From Pseudoalteromonas phenolica (GTDB lineage Bacteria > Pseudomonadota > Gammaproteobacteria > Enterobacterales > Alteromonadaceae): 64,000 nt of DNA. The stretch is from positions 1-64,000 of the forward strand of contig NZ_PPSW01000017.1 in NCBI RefSeq assembly GCF_005876835.1. Direction: 5' to 3'. Positions 25,606-35,159 of the stretch are shown one piece after another. Made by a program: the position numbers and the translations under genes. The notes under the pieces are model-generated. The model was not told the DNA's origin. It saw nothing but the letters and a program-made list of their open reading frames with translations, and searched no databases. Within the stretch, counting starts at the first letter, position 1. The number at the start of each line of letters is the position of its first letter.

Positions 25606-27630
25606 TTATTGCTTTTTTATTGCGAATTTTTTAATGTCACCTTCAATGCTTTCCATTTTAGCGATCAGTAAACTGCCATCAGGTTTAATATCATAATGCC
25701 AAATGAGAGACCCCGATTTCTTCAATTCAGGTGTACTGGGGTTTTGCATATCAAGTTGCCAGATGTAATCTTGTTTTGACCATTGGCTGAGCCAATACAT
25801 TGATTGATTTTGAAACCTTACATCTCGAAAATGATGAGCTTGTTGCTTAGACAGCGTCGTTAATATATCAATATTGTTTGAGTTATCTATAGTTGTCGTG
25901 GTCAGTAACTGTTGCTCTTTTAATATTAGCCATTGCTGCGTTTGATGATGAAAGCCAACAAAATCGTTTTTAAGTTGTGTTTTACCAATAACGCGACCTG
26001 TGAGATCATAAGTGTAAATATTTTCACCATCAGAACCCCAAACTTGTTCGTTGTTTATCCAGCCCGCATTTTTTAAGGTGAGGGGCAGGTTAGATGAAAA
26101 TTGTTTTGTTGTGCGGTTTCTATCATATAAAACAATATTGTTATCGCGGTTTGATAACAACAAACTATTATCAGGTGACCAATTTAGAATACCAACGTAT
26201 TCATGACCCTGATGAAATGAGAGCTGACGGATCTTATCATCCGCATGTAAGTAAACCTCACATACACCAGTGCGACGAGACATAAATGCAGTTTCTCCAA
26301 GTAAGTTACTGACTGGCAGGTAATCAATACTTGAGCTTGAGAAAATCGGTAAATCATCGTTATCTCTTATATTAACCTGCCAACTCTCAGCGGCCGCAAA
26401 GATATCACCATGCTTATCTATAGAAAGGGTAGAGAAGATCCCTTGAGTCGAGCGCATCACACTATACTGTTGCTGATCCCAGTGTGTCGCGATGAGGTTA
26501 TGATACTTACTTTCATCATTAGTAATGACGGTCTGTTGTTTCGCATCAAAAGTGGCTAGCCAAATTGGGTAAGGCCAAGTGAGATGAATGTGGCCGTCTA
26601 AAGTAATTAACTTTGAATGATAGTTTACTTGTTTGATGAGATAGAAGGTTTGGTTTTCCCATGCCTTGAGTGCTTTTATTAGTTTTTCGCCCTTGCTAAG
26701 TGGCACGGGTATCTTCACAAATTGACGGGTGCTTAGACGATACAAAAAGCCTTCACTGTCATCCCAACGATGCACGACCAGAGTTAATTCGTCATCTGAT
26801 TGCCAAATTGGGGCTTCAATACGGTCACATGAAATCGCTTCAGTTTCATGTAACTGTTTGCCATTAAGGCTAATAATTTTTAAAACACATTTATCTTCAA
26901 GGTACTGCCAAAATGCCACTAGGTCTTTTTTGGGATGCCAACTTGGGTGCGCGATCCGAGTGCTAAAACTATGCTCATAGAGCTGATTGCCTAATTTATT
27001 CGCAATAACAAGCTGATTAAATTGGCTGACATAAGCAATTAAATCTTGTTCGAAATGTGCAGCAATATCAAATTCTAACCCCAGCTCGTAGCTGATGTCT
27101 TCTACCTTGTACTCTGGTGGGGTAAGTGCTTGAGGTTTATGATTAAAAAAAGCAATTGCGCTAAAGCAAACAATAAAAAACAAGGTGAAAAAGGTTAAGT
27201 AAAGAGGCTTTTTTGTAAGTATGGCTAAATTCAAAAAAGCTGAATTGGTTGCAGGTTTTGCCAACTCAATGTCTTTGAGCCCTGGCAAAGTTTTAATAGC
27301 TAGCAATCTCACTTCTGCAATGAACACATAGCCTTTTTTAGGTATTGTTTTTATATACTTAGGTGTTCTGGGTGTATCTTTTAATACCTTACGTAGCTTT
27401 GCCAATAACTGATAAAGGCTATTCGCTTCAACGATGGTGTCAGGCCAGAGTTCGTCGTTTAAAAGCCCTTGCGATAAGGTTGTGCCTTGTTGTTTTATAA
27501 ATAGTTCGAGTAGTCGAGCGACTTGCGGCTCTAGCTTTTGTGTGTGTTGGGTTTCACTACACACAAGTTCATCTGTTTCTGGATAAAACACCCAAGTGTC
27601 AAACTGATGTCCCTGTGACGAAGATGGCAT
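25606..27630 (-). CDS. CadC/ToxR-like membrane regulator with beta-propeller sensor domain
   Basis: The N-terminal OmpR-type winged helix (about 8-105) has LEPQVARLLELFIKQQG and the family end TIPKKGYVFIAEV. A single membrane segment follows (about 147-167, LYLTFFTLFFIVCFSAIAFF). The remaining 500 residues lie in the periplasm and show TolB/WD-like propeller blades (for example ILNWSPDNSLLLSNRDNNIV). This is the ToxR/CadC layout: DNA binding in the cytoplasm and sensing outside. It is divergent from the DUF5916 gene with about 170 bases between, so that gene is a likely target. Confidence 0.88.
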   Translation of the reverse strand: MPSSSQGHQFDTWVFYPETDELVCSETQHTQKLEPQVARLLELFIKQQGTTLSQGLLNDELWPDTIVEANSLYQLLAKLRKVLKDTPRTPKYIKTIPKKGYVFIAEVRLLAIKTLPGLKDIELAKPATNSAFLNLAILTKKPLYLTFFTLFFIVCFSAIAFFNHKPQALTPPEYKVEDISYELGLEFDIAAHFEQDLIAYVSQFNQLVIANKLGNQLYEHSFSTRIAHPSWHPKKDLVAFWQYLEDKCVLKIISLNGKQLHETEAISCDRIEAPIWQSDDELTLVVHRWDDSEGFLYRLSTRQFVKIPVPLSKGEKLIKALKAWENQTFYLIKQVNYHSKLITLDGHIHLTWPYPIWLATFDAKQQTVITNDESKYHNLIATHWDQQQYSVMRSTQGIFSTLSIDKHGDIFAAAESWQVNIRDNDDLPIFSSSSIDYLPVSNLLGETAFMSRRTGVCEVYLHADDKIRQLSFHQGHEYVGILNWSPDNSLLLSNRDNNIVLYDRNRTTKQFSSNLPLTLKNAGWINNEQVWGSDGENIYTYDLTGRVIGKTQLKNDFVGFHHQTQQWLILKEQQLLTTTTIDNSNNIDILTTLSKQQAHHFRDVRFQNQSMYWLSQWSKQDYIWQLDMQNPSTPELKKSGSLIWHYDIKPDGSLLIAKMESIEGDIKKFAIKKQ

Positions 27631-27798
27631 AAAACGCTTACCGCAGTTGTTAAATTAGTCTCATAGGCGAACGTTATCTTTTATAAGATAAAAGTCAACG
27701 TTTATAAGGCTTTCATGAGTGTTATTCAGAAAACTTTCAGGTTTTTCTAGCACGAGTTTTGTTGCAATGAGTGCATCGAAATTCAGTTGGAAGTCGTT

Positions 27799-30063
27799 AT
27801 GAAAATTTCACAGGTAGCAAAGGCGATAGTCTTGACCACAATAACAATCGCGCCAGCGGTTCTGGCTCAGACAATCGTACTTGACGGTAAATTAGATGAG
27901 CCGCAATGGCAGCAAGCAAAAGCATTTAATACTTTTTATAAAGTTGTGCCTGCCACACTCGAAAAAACTAAAAAACAAGTTAATGCCAAAGTCTACAGCG
28001 ATGAAAAAGGCATTTATGTTGGCATTATTAACTATCAAAGTGCCAGCACCCGAAAAAAACAATTCAATATCAAAGATAACTTTATGCAAGGCGAGTTCAA
28101 TCGTATTTATCTCGACTTTGGCGGTGATGGTAGTAGTGGTTATTTATTTGCAACAACCCTTGGTGGCGGTACGCAAGATGCGGTACTCACGCCGCAACTA
28201 ACAACTGACTACGATTGGGACGGAGACTGGCAAAGCCAGTACTTTGAGCATGAGGATTACTGGTCAACCGAGGTGTTTATTCCTTGGCATACGGTATCGT
28301 TTCATCATTCAGCAGATGAAAATGGTCTGTCAGAGGTTGGTGTTTCGGTTCAACTTTATGATATTGCTAATAATTTTATTTACGCCAGTCAAAAGCAAAC
28401 GATTAGCAATAGTAACTTTTACTTAGCAATGCCGAAGGTATCTGCTGAGATCCCAAACCAGCAGCAACTGGCTTTTATTCCTTATATCACCCAACAGAAT
28501 GATTTATCAGACCGACAAGGTGATAAAGGACAAACCGATGTGGGCTTTGATTTAATTTATAAACCCGCACACCATCAGAAGCTGAGTGTGTCGGTTAACC
28601 CTGATTTCGGTCAAGTTGACAGTGATGATGTAAATATTAATTACAGTGCAGTTGAAACACTGAGAACCGATAAACGCCCGTTTTTCACTCAAGATATCAG
28701 CGTTTTTAATGTTCAAGCAGAGCAAAATACCAAGCTGATACATACTCGCCGAATTGGTGCGGGCAGTGATGATGGTAGTGAGCATATTACGCCAATTGAT
28801 GCCGCCGTAAGATTTGTTCATCAAGGAGAGCAATTACAACTAGGTGCATTTGCTGTTGAAGAGTCGAATTTAGACACTGATGCAGGCAAATCATTCTATG
28901 CGGCAAGGGCGAAATATCGACAAAATAATTGGCAAACCGGCTTGCTAACCACCCATGTTAAACGCCCATACCTAGATAGAAGCGCGAGCACATTGGCTTG
29001 GGATAGCCAGTATCAAAGTGCAACTTGGTCATTACAAGGGGCGTTACTGCTTAGCCAAATAGATACAGACGCTGAAATAAATACCACTCAAACAGGTAAT
29101 GGCCTGAGCTTAAACTTGGGCTATCAGTTTTCGCCAAATACTAAAGTCACAAATCGTTATTTAAAACTAAACGACCAGTTCGACAGCCGAGATATGGGGT
29201 ATTTAGTTAGGAACGATTGGCAATATGCTCAGTCTGAGTTTGAACATTCGGTCAATTACTCGAATGATTGGGTTACACGTGTTAAGCATGTAGTAAAGCT
29301 CAGCCATGAAAGTAATGGCGCGTCACAAAGTTTACCCGCTTGGCAAACGTACTCTAGCCAATTTATGCTAACCACAGGGGCGCAGTTTAATTTAACTTTT
29401 GATTACTTAACCCAAGGCGAGCAAGATAATCTGGGCTTTAACTCTACCGCATTTACCCAGCCCTCGTCACAAGGTGTCAGGCTATTTTACCAAAGCCCAT
29501 ATGTAGGAGACTTTAGTTGGGCAGCTAGCTTTGAGTATGACAAAGAAGGCTTCGACTCAACATCAACCCAATATGCGGTTGACTTAACTTGGATGCCCCA
29601 TGCGAATTGGAGCTTAAAGTGGAATAACTATTTAAGAACAGGTGAAGGTTGGCTGGTGGCCAATCAGCAAAATGTAATTAGTGAATACGACAGAGACTAT
29701 TTCGCTTCAAATATCATCGTAAATGGCTTGATCACCGATAAACTAGAGTGGTCTAGTTCAATACAAGTCGCCTTTTTAGACGCTAAAACTCAGCAAGCTT
29801 TTGCAGTACAAGAGCAAGGCGAGCTGCTCAAGCAAGATCTTGACACCAGCTTTGAAGATAACCGCTTAACTGCCCAGTTTAAATTGCGATATCGAATGGG
29901 ACCCTTCTCAGATGTGTTTTTTGTTTACCGCAGAGGCAGCGTCGATAGCGCCAGTTATGACCGCAATTCAATTGGACAAAATAGTTACGGCAATCGAACC
30001 AGCACGCTTTGGACAAATCCTATTGAAGACAGTGTAACGTTTAAAGTTCGATATTTATTCTGA
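27799..30063 (+). CDS. DUF5916 outer-membrane protein with CBM9-like N-terminus
   Basis: A signal peptide (MKISQVAKAIVLTTITIAPAVLA) precedes a family 9 carbohydrate-binding-like domain (VLDGKLDEPQWQQAKAFNTF, VKVYSDEKGIYVG-type strands). A DUF5916 region follows with FSVNPDFGQVDSDDVNIN-type signature (seen as SVNPDFGQVDSDDVNINYSA) and RPFFTQD. The C-terminal half is a transmembrane beta barrel with alternating aromatic strands and a final aromatic residue (KVRYLF). The ATG at 27799 has GGAAG upstream. The function is unknown; export or uptake of a polymer at the outer membrane is a guess. A CadC-like regulator is divergent. Confidence 0.9.
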   Translation: MKISQVAKAIVLTTITIAPAVLAQTIVLDGKLDEPQWQQAKAFNTFYKVVPATLEKTKKQVNAKVYSDEKGIYVGIINYQSASTRKKQFNIKDNFMQGEFNRIYLDFGGDGSSGYLFATTLGGGTQDAVLTPQLTTDYDWDGDWQSQYFEHEDYWSTEVFIPWHTVSFHHSADENGLSEVGVSVQLYDIANNFIYASQKQTISNSNFYLAMPKVSAEIPNQQQLAFIPYITQQNDLSDRQGDKGQTDVGFDLIYKPAHHQKLSVSVNPDFGQVDSDDVNINYSAVETLRTDKRPFFTQDISVFNVQAEQNTKLIHTRRIGAGSDDGSEHITPIDAAVRFVHQGEQLQLGAFAVEESNLDTDAGKSFYAARAKYRQNNWQTGLLTTHVKRPYLDRSASTLAWDSQYQSATWSLQGALLLSQIDTDAEINTTQTGNGLSLNLGYQFSPNTKVTNRYLKLNDQFDSRDMGYLVRNDWQYAQSEFEHSVNYSNDWVTRVKHVVKLSHESNGASQSLPAWQTYSSQFMLTTGAQFNLTFDYLTQGEQDNLGFNSTAFTQPSSQGVRLFYQSPYVGDFSWAASFEYDKEGFDSTSTQYAVDLTWMPHANWSLKWNNYLRTGEGWLVANQQNVISEYDRDYFASNIIVNGLITDKLEWSSSIQVAFLDAKTQQAFAVQEQGELLKQDLDTSFEDNRLTAQFKLRYRMGPFSDVFFVYRRGSVDSASYDRNSIGQNSYGNRTSTLWTNPIEDSVTFKVRYLF

Positions 30064-30096
30064 TAAACATATGCAAAAAATTAGCTAACACAACCA

Positions 30097-30118
30097 GGGG
30101 GCAGGATGCCCCCTATTT
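30097..30118. terminator. Terminator hairpin between converging genes
   Basis: GGGGGCA, loop GGA and TGCCCCC form a perfect 7-base GC-rich stem, followed on the plus strand by TATTTA. It lies between the DUF5916 gene and the M24 peptidase gene, which face each other. Confidence 0.7.
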
Positions 30119-30157
30119 ACTAAAATGGACTCAAAGTCAGTGAGTTCGAATTTAAAC

Positions 30158-31510
30158 CTACCTAACCAAATGCCACTTAGTTTGGCGACCAGCCAAGTAC
30201 CAGACTGTCTTACCATCAAATACAGCATCTTGTTCTAGCTTGATTTGGATCCATTGATTATTCCATTCAGGTAGCTGCATTTTCACATTACCTTCAATGG
30301 CATACACCGTATTTGGATATAATTTCCAATCACCTTGAACAGGGGTCGGACTTTGGTTATCCCACATGCCAATGGTTGGGCCAGGTGCGTGGCCAACAAA
30401 ACCCAGAGGGTGAGTGTAAGTGCTGCTGATGATATTCTCAGCTTCACTTTGCTTAATGGTGTTGGTTAAGATCTGATTACCCGTTAAACCTGTTTTGAAA
30501 TTACGAGTAAGGATGTCCTGCCAATGATTGCCCAACTTCATTGCAGATTTTAAGCCTTCTGGCACATCGGTTTCGTTGAGTTTTAAGACGTAGCCCATCT
30601 CTTGTGTGTCGGTACACTGATTCAAATAGCAAATACCCACATCGGTGTGAATGATATCACCCGGTAAGATTACGCGGTTATATTCGCCTAAAAACGGGGC
30701 GTCTTTGTCAACTTTATCGCCTTGGCGTTGAATATTCACATAAGGTTGGAACCACGGTCTGAGCTGCAACGCTTCAAAGCGTTCTCGTAAATACCAAGCA
30801 ACATCATCGGTGGTCGTCACCCCAGGCGTAATGACTTTATTAGAAAAAGCTTCAGCAATAACGCCACGAGCCAGAGTTACAGCAGTAGGGTAAACTTGTA
30901 GTTCTTTTTCGCTGCGGGTCTCAAGCCAACGGATCACTAAGTCCTCTGCACTGACTAAACGCTTTTGGTACTTTTTAGGTAAATTATCAAGTAGTTTATT
31001 ATGTAAACCAACGCTTAAGCCGTCAGCGAGCGCCCAATCTTCACTAATGTTAATACCGATACGTTTCGGATCTCGCTCAGTAATGACTTCAGCTAAACGT
31101 TGCCACTGTTGAGCTTTGCTACCGCCTTCCCAGACAGTTGGATATAAATCGCCGATTGGATAGCGGCTGACACTGAACCGCTCGACACTGCCATCTGGTT
31201 GTTTTGAAAAAACGAGCAGTGTGGTGCGTCGGGCAGCAAAAGTGGGTTGTGGAACCAAGGTATAAAATAATTTGTCTTCACCGTATTCGCGATTGATCAC
31301 CAGCCACATATCAAGATCGGCTTCTTGCATCAGTTTTGGTAGTAAATTGTCGAGTCTGTCTGTCACCATGTCATTGATAGGTGCGACACGCTCTTTGAAA
31401 GACAATACATTGGGTAAGGCGTTTACTTCGCGCCCTTGAGCGACTTCTGTTGCTGCTAATTGAGCACTCACTCCTGATAGAGCGAGCATTAAAGCTAGTT
31501 TTTTTAACAT
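30158..31510 (-). CDS. Secreted M24-family (Xaa-Pro-type) metallopeptidase
   Basis: This is a pita-bread-fold peptidase. A signal peptide (LKKLALMLALSGVSAQLAA) follows the chosen ATG. The five usual metal ligands appear: D in IIHTDVG, D in CTDTQEMG, H in GFVGHAPGP, E in YAIEGNVK and E in IKLEQDAVF. It probably acts in the periplasm as an aminopeptidase on proline-containing peptides or a related substrate. The frame is open up to 31564, but the ATG at 31510 starts the signal peptide. It follows the S41 peptidase gene on the same strand at about 250 bases, so both peptidases are in one neighbourhood but probably separate transcripts. Confidence 0.9.
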   Translation of the reverse strand: MLKKLALMLALSGVSAQLAATEVAQGREVNALPNVLSFKERVAPINDMVTDRLDNLLPKLMQEADLDMWLVINREYGEDKLFYTLVPQPTFAARRTTLLVFSKQPDGSVERFSVSRYPIGDLYPTVWEGGSKAQQWQRLAEVITERDPKRIGINISEDWALADGLSVGLHNKLLDNLPKKYQKRLVSAEDLVIRWLETRSEKELQVYPTAVTLARGVIAEAFSNKVITPGVTTTDDVAWYLRERFEALQLRPWFQPYVNIQRQGDKVDKDAPFLGEYNRVILPGDIIHTDVGICYLNQCTDTQEMGYVLKLNETDVPEGLKSAMKLGNHWQDILTRNFKTGLTGNQILTNTIKQSEAENIISSTYTHPLGFVGHAPGPTIGMWDNQSPTPVQGDWKLYPNTVYAIEGNVKMQLPEWNNQWIQIKLEQDAVFDGKTVWYLAGRQTKWHLVR

Positions 31511-31717
31511 GGCGGAGGCTTCTACTAAAACTGAATATCTCATTTGATGGTATGTAAGGTGCAATTTCGCTGCAAGTTAGTTTCGGTAGGAGGCTTGTTT
31601 TAAGCGTTTATTAAACAGGAACGTGCAGACCAGCACTTTTAATGTAGTTCAGCATTTTAAACGAGTAAAACAGGTCGACATGAGTCAAAAATCTTGCTGT
31701 AACTATTATAGCTTAAC

Positions 31718-31746
31718 GAGGCTTAACTGAGCGTCAATTAAGCCTC
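31718..31746 (-). terminator. Hairpin after the S41 lipoprotein gene
   Basis: GAGGCTTAA (31718-31726) and TTAAGCCTC (31738-31746) are perfect 9-base inverted repeats with an 11-base loop, 16 bases after the S41 peptidase stop on the minus strand. The T run is poor, so it may be a weak terminator or an RNA-stabilising end. Confidence 0.5.
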
Positions 31747-31762
31747 AAAATGAACAATGCTT

Positions 31763-33604
31763 TTAGTTTGCAAGTTGCTGCTGTAAATAATCAATGGCAG
31801 CATTCACTTGGTTATCAACCTGATTTAATACACTGTCAATGCTTCTTGGGACGTTAATATCTGGTTCAATTCCTTTGTTGATTAAAGGCGTACCATCATG
31901 GCGATTTGCTTCCATATTGGTGTACACAAAGTAAGTACCGCTGTCTTGCTCGGCTCCCTCAAAGATATTCATTCTTAAAATATTGCCATTAATTCCTGAA
32001 GTTGTTTCACCTAAAATGGGCAAACCACCATTTTGAACAAAGATAAAACTGTGTTCGTTTTGGCTGATACTATGCCTCGATGAAAGCGCAACAGTAGGTA
32101 TATTAAAGGCATTTTCTGAACGGTAAATCCGTTGCGTGATCACCTGCTTTTTAGCGTCTCGTTGATTTGGACTACCTTGCCAGTGATAAGCGATGGTGTC
32201 ATTAGTCGCATCGTTTTTTATTAATAGTGCTAACACGCCCTGCCAACCCCGCCAGCTAGTAGGGTATCTTCTCATATCTAATATTACTGCTTTGGCTTCA
32301 CTCAGTTCATTACGTAATTCAGTAATATCAGCTTCTTGAACGTTATAGACATTGATTTTTAAAATGTTGTCGTCAACATATTCAAAAATATGGTCACTTT
32401 TAGGCACATAGGGCATCCCAACAAATGGCTCGCGCTTGTTAAAGTCTTTGGGGAACACTTCAATGCTATGTATATTATTATTCGGTTTACGAATTTCATA
32501 TTTCACAGGGTTAAAGTGCTTGGCATAAACATCAAACCTCGCACTGAGGTTTTTTCTGTGCAATGTATTCTTTAAGGAATAAATCGATTTATTGTCTAAG
32601 TAATTGTTTATTTCTATGCCATCGACTGAAATCACCTCATCACCTATTTCTATACCGGTTGGGTGAGCTGAATCTAACTGAGTAACAATGGCTTTTCCTT
32701 CTACTAGTTCGTAGGTAAAAGGGATATAACTTTTGAATCTATATTCTTCAGGTGTTGGGAATACAATAGAAATATGGTTATCGTTTAACTTTGAAAACTC
32801 AGCAAAGAGGCTGTTTTGCTTTCTTGGTACATCATCGTCAGTGCATGCAGTTAAAAGGAGCGTTAAACTTTGTGCCCAGTCAACGTCAATTTGCTGAAAG
32901 TAAGGCCAAAAATGTGCAATGCTTGCCCACATTTCAGAGACTGTGGTCATACATATTTCAGGTTGTTCAAAGTTGTCGTCTATTTGCCATTTACCTGGCT
33001 CTTGATAGGTATAACCTTGTATTTGCTTATCCGTAGGTAAGTACAAAGGTAAGTACAATGTTTGTGCCCCATAGTTGAGTTCTGCAAACCGTTCGCTCGC
33101 AGTGTATTCATCATTTTTTAAAGAGGAGAAATCATCAGTTAATAACGTTCGAGTGAAGACACTTTGATTTATTGGCGCATTTTGTTTCCAAGTATAAACG
33201 GTGGTCTGATCATTAATTTCAGGTAATTGTGCTCTATTAAAAGCGATATAAGGTGCGATTTGGCGAAGCCGTTCGATGCCCAGTTCAGTTCTTTGCGCTG
33301 GTTCAGTTTGACTTAAATCGACTAAACTTTCCGCGATAAACAAGGGCCAATTTGAATCTTGACTCTCGGTTGAGGGGTAAAAATATTTCACGGAATAGGC
33401 GACCTTAACAAAGTCTTCTATGTCAGACATTAATTGCTGGTTAAAATCTATTGTGGGCTTTGCCTGTGGCGAGCTTGGAAAAGGTGATACCGCTTTGAGT
33501 TTGTCTGGTTCTTGTACATCGTTCTCTTGAGCGTTTTGTGTTTCACTCCCACCACAGCCAAATAACATAGAGCTAAAAATTAGGCTTAATACAGTTCTTT
33601 TCAT
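31763..33604 (-). CDS. S41-family peptidase lipoprotein
   Basis: A lipoprotein signal with lipobox LFGC (MKRTVLSLIFSSMLFGCGGS) anchors this 613-residue protein, probably in the outer membrane. A helical N-terminal region comes first (VKVAYSVKYFYPSTES), then a PDZ-like stretch (GIEIGDEVISVDGIEINNYL) and the tail-specific-protease catalytic domain with AVILDMRRYP and the likely nucleophile region SRHSISQNEHSFIF, followed by GETTSGING. It belongs to the C-terminal-processing/tricorn-core group of S41. The substrate is unknown. The gene is monocistronic as far as can be seen. Confidence 0.87.
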   Translation of the reverse strand: MKRTVLSLIFSSMLFGCGGSETQNAQENDVQEPDKLKAVSPFPSSPQAKPTIDFNQQLMSDIEDFVKVAYSVKYFYPSTESQDSNWPLFIAESLVDLSQTEPAQRTELGIERLRQIAPYIAFNRAQLPEINDQTTVYTWKQNAPINQSVFTRTLLTDDFSSLKNDEYTASERFAELNYGAQTLYLPLYLPTDKQIQGYTYQEPGKWQIDDNFEQPEICMTTVSEMWASIAHFWPYFQQIDVDWAQSLTLLLTACTDDDVPRKQNSLFAEFSKLNDNHISIVFPTPEEYRFKSYIPFTYELVEGKAIVTQLDSAHPTGIEIGDEVISVDGIEINNYLDNKSIYSLKNTLHRKNLSARFDVYAKHFNPVKYEIRKPNNNIHSIEVFPKDFNKREPFVGMPYVPKSDHIFEYVDDNILKINVYNVQEADITELRNELSEAKAVILDMRRYPTSWRGWQGVLALLIKNDATNDTIAYHWQGSPNQRDAKKQVITQRIYRSENAFNIPTVALSSRHSISQNEHSFIFVQNGGLPILGETTSGINGNILRMNIFEGAEQDSGTYFVYTNMEANRHDGTPLINKGIEPDINVPRSIDSVLNQVDNQVNAAIDYLQQQLAN

Positions 33605-33686
33605 GATAATTCCCTTTACTTTTTAGGTACAAGTTAGTGTTTTTTTTGTACAAAGTAAATATTTAGAGCGTATTAATATGCCTTAC

Positions 33687-34139
33687 CTAACTTTCTCTTT
33701 CTGTACTTTCTTGGTTTACTAAGCGATAGCCAGTGATACAAAATGTGCCCGCTAAAAACCATAGAAAACCAGCAATAATAGAAAATGCTGTCACTTGTTC
33801 AGGAAAGAGCACGCTCAAAGGCAAAGTGGCGAACCCTCTCAGCGTGCAAATCACTGAGATCGTAATGATGGCTGGTTTTAACATTGGCACTTTTCTGATC
33901 ACCCCTGCGCCAGACAAACAAAAAACGGCGGTTGCAACAAACAGCAGTGATACCAAAGTTGTTTCTAAGGCTGCACGCCAAGGTGCAGATTTATAGAGTT
34001 CAATGAGAGCTTCAGGCGCCATTTGTGCACGATAACACTCTGGGCCTAATACAATACAAGACATATGAGACAAGGCTGTGAAAAGGGCAAGTGCTGCGAC
34101 GCTTACTAGCATAAATGACCCTGATGAGGTGATTTTCAT
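33687..34139 (-). CDS. Hypothetical four-helix membrane protein
   Basis: I do not recognise a family. The 150-residue protein has four hydrophobic segments: FMLVSVAALALFTALSHM, ALETTLVSLLFVATAVFCLS, KPAIITISVICTLRGFATL and SIIAGFLWFLAGTFCITGY. The residues GPECYRAQMAPEALIELY between helices 1 and 2 would face the periplasm. The layout is like small uncharacterised inner-membrane proteins of gammaproteobacteria. It lies about 65 bases from the small TetR-linked gene on the same strand and could be co-transcribed with it. Confidence 0.7.
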   Translation of the reverse strand: MKITSSGSFMLVSVAALALFTALSHMSCIVLGPECYRAQMAPEALIELYKSAPWRAALETTLVSLLFVATAVFCLSGAGVIRKVPMLKPAIITISVICTLRGFATLPLSVLFPEQVTAFSIIAGFLWFLAGTFCITGYRLVNQESTERES

Positions 34140-34204
34140 TTTCTTTCGGTTCCTTTGATAACAAAAAATAATTAAGACATAGGTTAAATGTTAGCGTCTC
34201 AATG

Positions 34205-34417
34205 TTATGACACTTCAACACTCTCTGTTGCCTTCGTTTTAGTTTTTAAAGCTTCAATCAAAGGCTCGACCCCATCCTCTTTACCTAAAATCAGTAGCAG
34301 TAACAACAGCCCCCCAGGTAACAAAATAAGCTTCAGGATTGGTCCTAGTACATAACTATAAAAGCCAATAAATGGTAAAAAAATACAGGCACCAATAATG
34401 CGAAAAAATAAGTCCAT
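34205..34417 (-). CDS. Small membrane protein divergent from TetR regulator
   Basis: This is a 70-residue protein with two hydrophobic stretches (FFRIIGACIFLPFIGFYSYVL and LKLILLPGGLLLLLLILG) and a charged C-terminus (EALKTKTKATESVEVS). The ATG at 34417 has GGAG six bases upstream; the frame reads on to 34471 but would then cover the operators. It is divergent from the TetR gene with twin palindromes between them, so it is almost certainly repressed by that regulator. The family is unknown to me. Confidence 0.75.
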   Translation of the reverse strand: MDLFFRIIGACIFLPFIGFYSYVLGPILKLILLPGGLLLLLLILGKEDGVEPLIEALKTKTKATESVEVS

Positions 34418-34435
34418 TGTAATCTCCAAGGTAAA

Positions 34436-34472
34436 ATTGAGCGCGCTCATCATAATATTGAGCGCGCTCAAT
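34436..34472. promoter_or_regulatory. Twin TetR operators
   Basis: TGAGCGCGCTCA occurs twice as a perfect palindrome, at 34438-34449 and 34459-34470. The second is longer (ATTGAGCGCGCTCAAT). The centres are 21 bases apart, about two turns of DNA, so two dimers would bind the same face. They lie between the TetR gene (plus strand) and the small membrane protein gene (minus strand) and should control one or both. Confidence 0.85.
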
Positions 34473-34537
34473 TTTCAATAAGAACTTGGCATTTTTTTTT
34501 AAACTTGTTTTAATGTCGCGTGATTTTAGGAGGTAGG

Positions 34538-35065
34538 GTGTCAAAACGAGAGCAAACAAGATCGCGGATCTTATCGGCTGCATGGCAGCTTTTCACTGAA
34601 AATGGCTATGAGAAAACCAGTACTAGAGATATTTCTTCAGCGGCAGGCGTTGCGACGGGTACCGTTTTTAGTCACTTTCCAAATAAACTAGATTTACTCA
34701 AATCAGGTCTAGAAACCCAATTAAATAACTTATTAACTGAAACAGCTAAGTCAGACACTTCAACAACACCCGTTGATAGGCTGCTGCATTTTGCCTCAGC
34801 ACTGTATCCGTTTTACTTGTCTCAACGAGAGTTTAGTAAAGTCTTATTCAAAGAAATTTTATGGCAAAGTCAGTCACTTGACCCACAGTTGAATGCTTTT
34901 AAACATCAATTGGCGTTTGGAGATGAGCAAAAATTGGCGTATGTCGATATATTAATGGACGTATATTTTATGACCTTACTTGCTGGTTTAAATGATGATG
35001 CACAAAATGACGTTTCACTGATTGAGAAGTTAGAAGAAAAGCTTAAGTTTATTTCTGTGAAGTAA
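34538..35065 (+). CDS. TetR/AcrR-family repressor
   Basis: This is a one-component repressor of 175 residues. The N-terminal TetR helix-turn-helix is clear: SRILSAAWQLFTENGYEKTS, then TRDISSAAGVATGTVFSHF. The ligand-binding C-terminal part is not recognisable as a subfamily. The GTG at 34538 is preceded by AGGAGG, the best ribosome site nearby; an upstream GTG at 34520 has none. Twin palindromic operators lie 65-100 bases upstream, so autoregulation together with the divergent membrane protein is likely. The ligand is unknown. Confidence 0.9.
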   Translation: MSKREQTRSRILSAAWQLFTENGYEKTSTRDISSAAGVATGTVFSHFPNKLDLLKSGLETQLNNLLTETAKSDTSTTPVDRLLHFASALYPFYLSQREFSKVLFKEILWQSQSLDPQLNAFKHQLAFGDEQKLAYVDILMDVYFMTLLAGLNDDAQNDVSLIEKLEEKLKFISVK

Positions 35066-35066
35066 C

Positions 35067-35102
35067 AACTCGAGCCCCTTTGAAATCATTGGGATTCGAG
35101 TT
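35067..35102 (+). terminator. Hairpin after the TetR gene
   Basis: AACTCGA (35067-35073) and TCGAGTT (35096-35102) pair, extended inward by GCCC with GGGA, giving a long stem just after the TetR stop. There is no T run directly after it. A terminator role is likely from position. Confidence 0.5.
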
Positions 35103-35159
35103 GGTCTAGGTCTTTAAGTAACAGTACTTAAATACTCTTGAGGGGCTAAATATAAAGCG

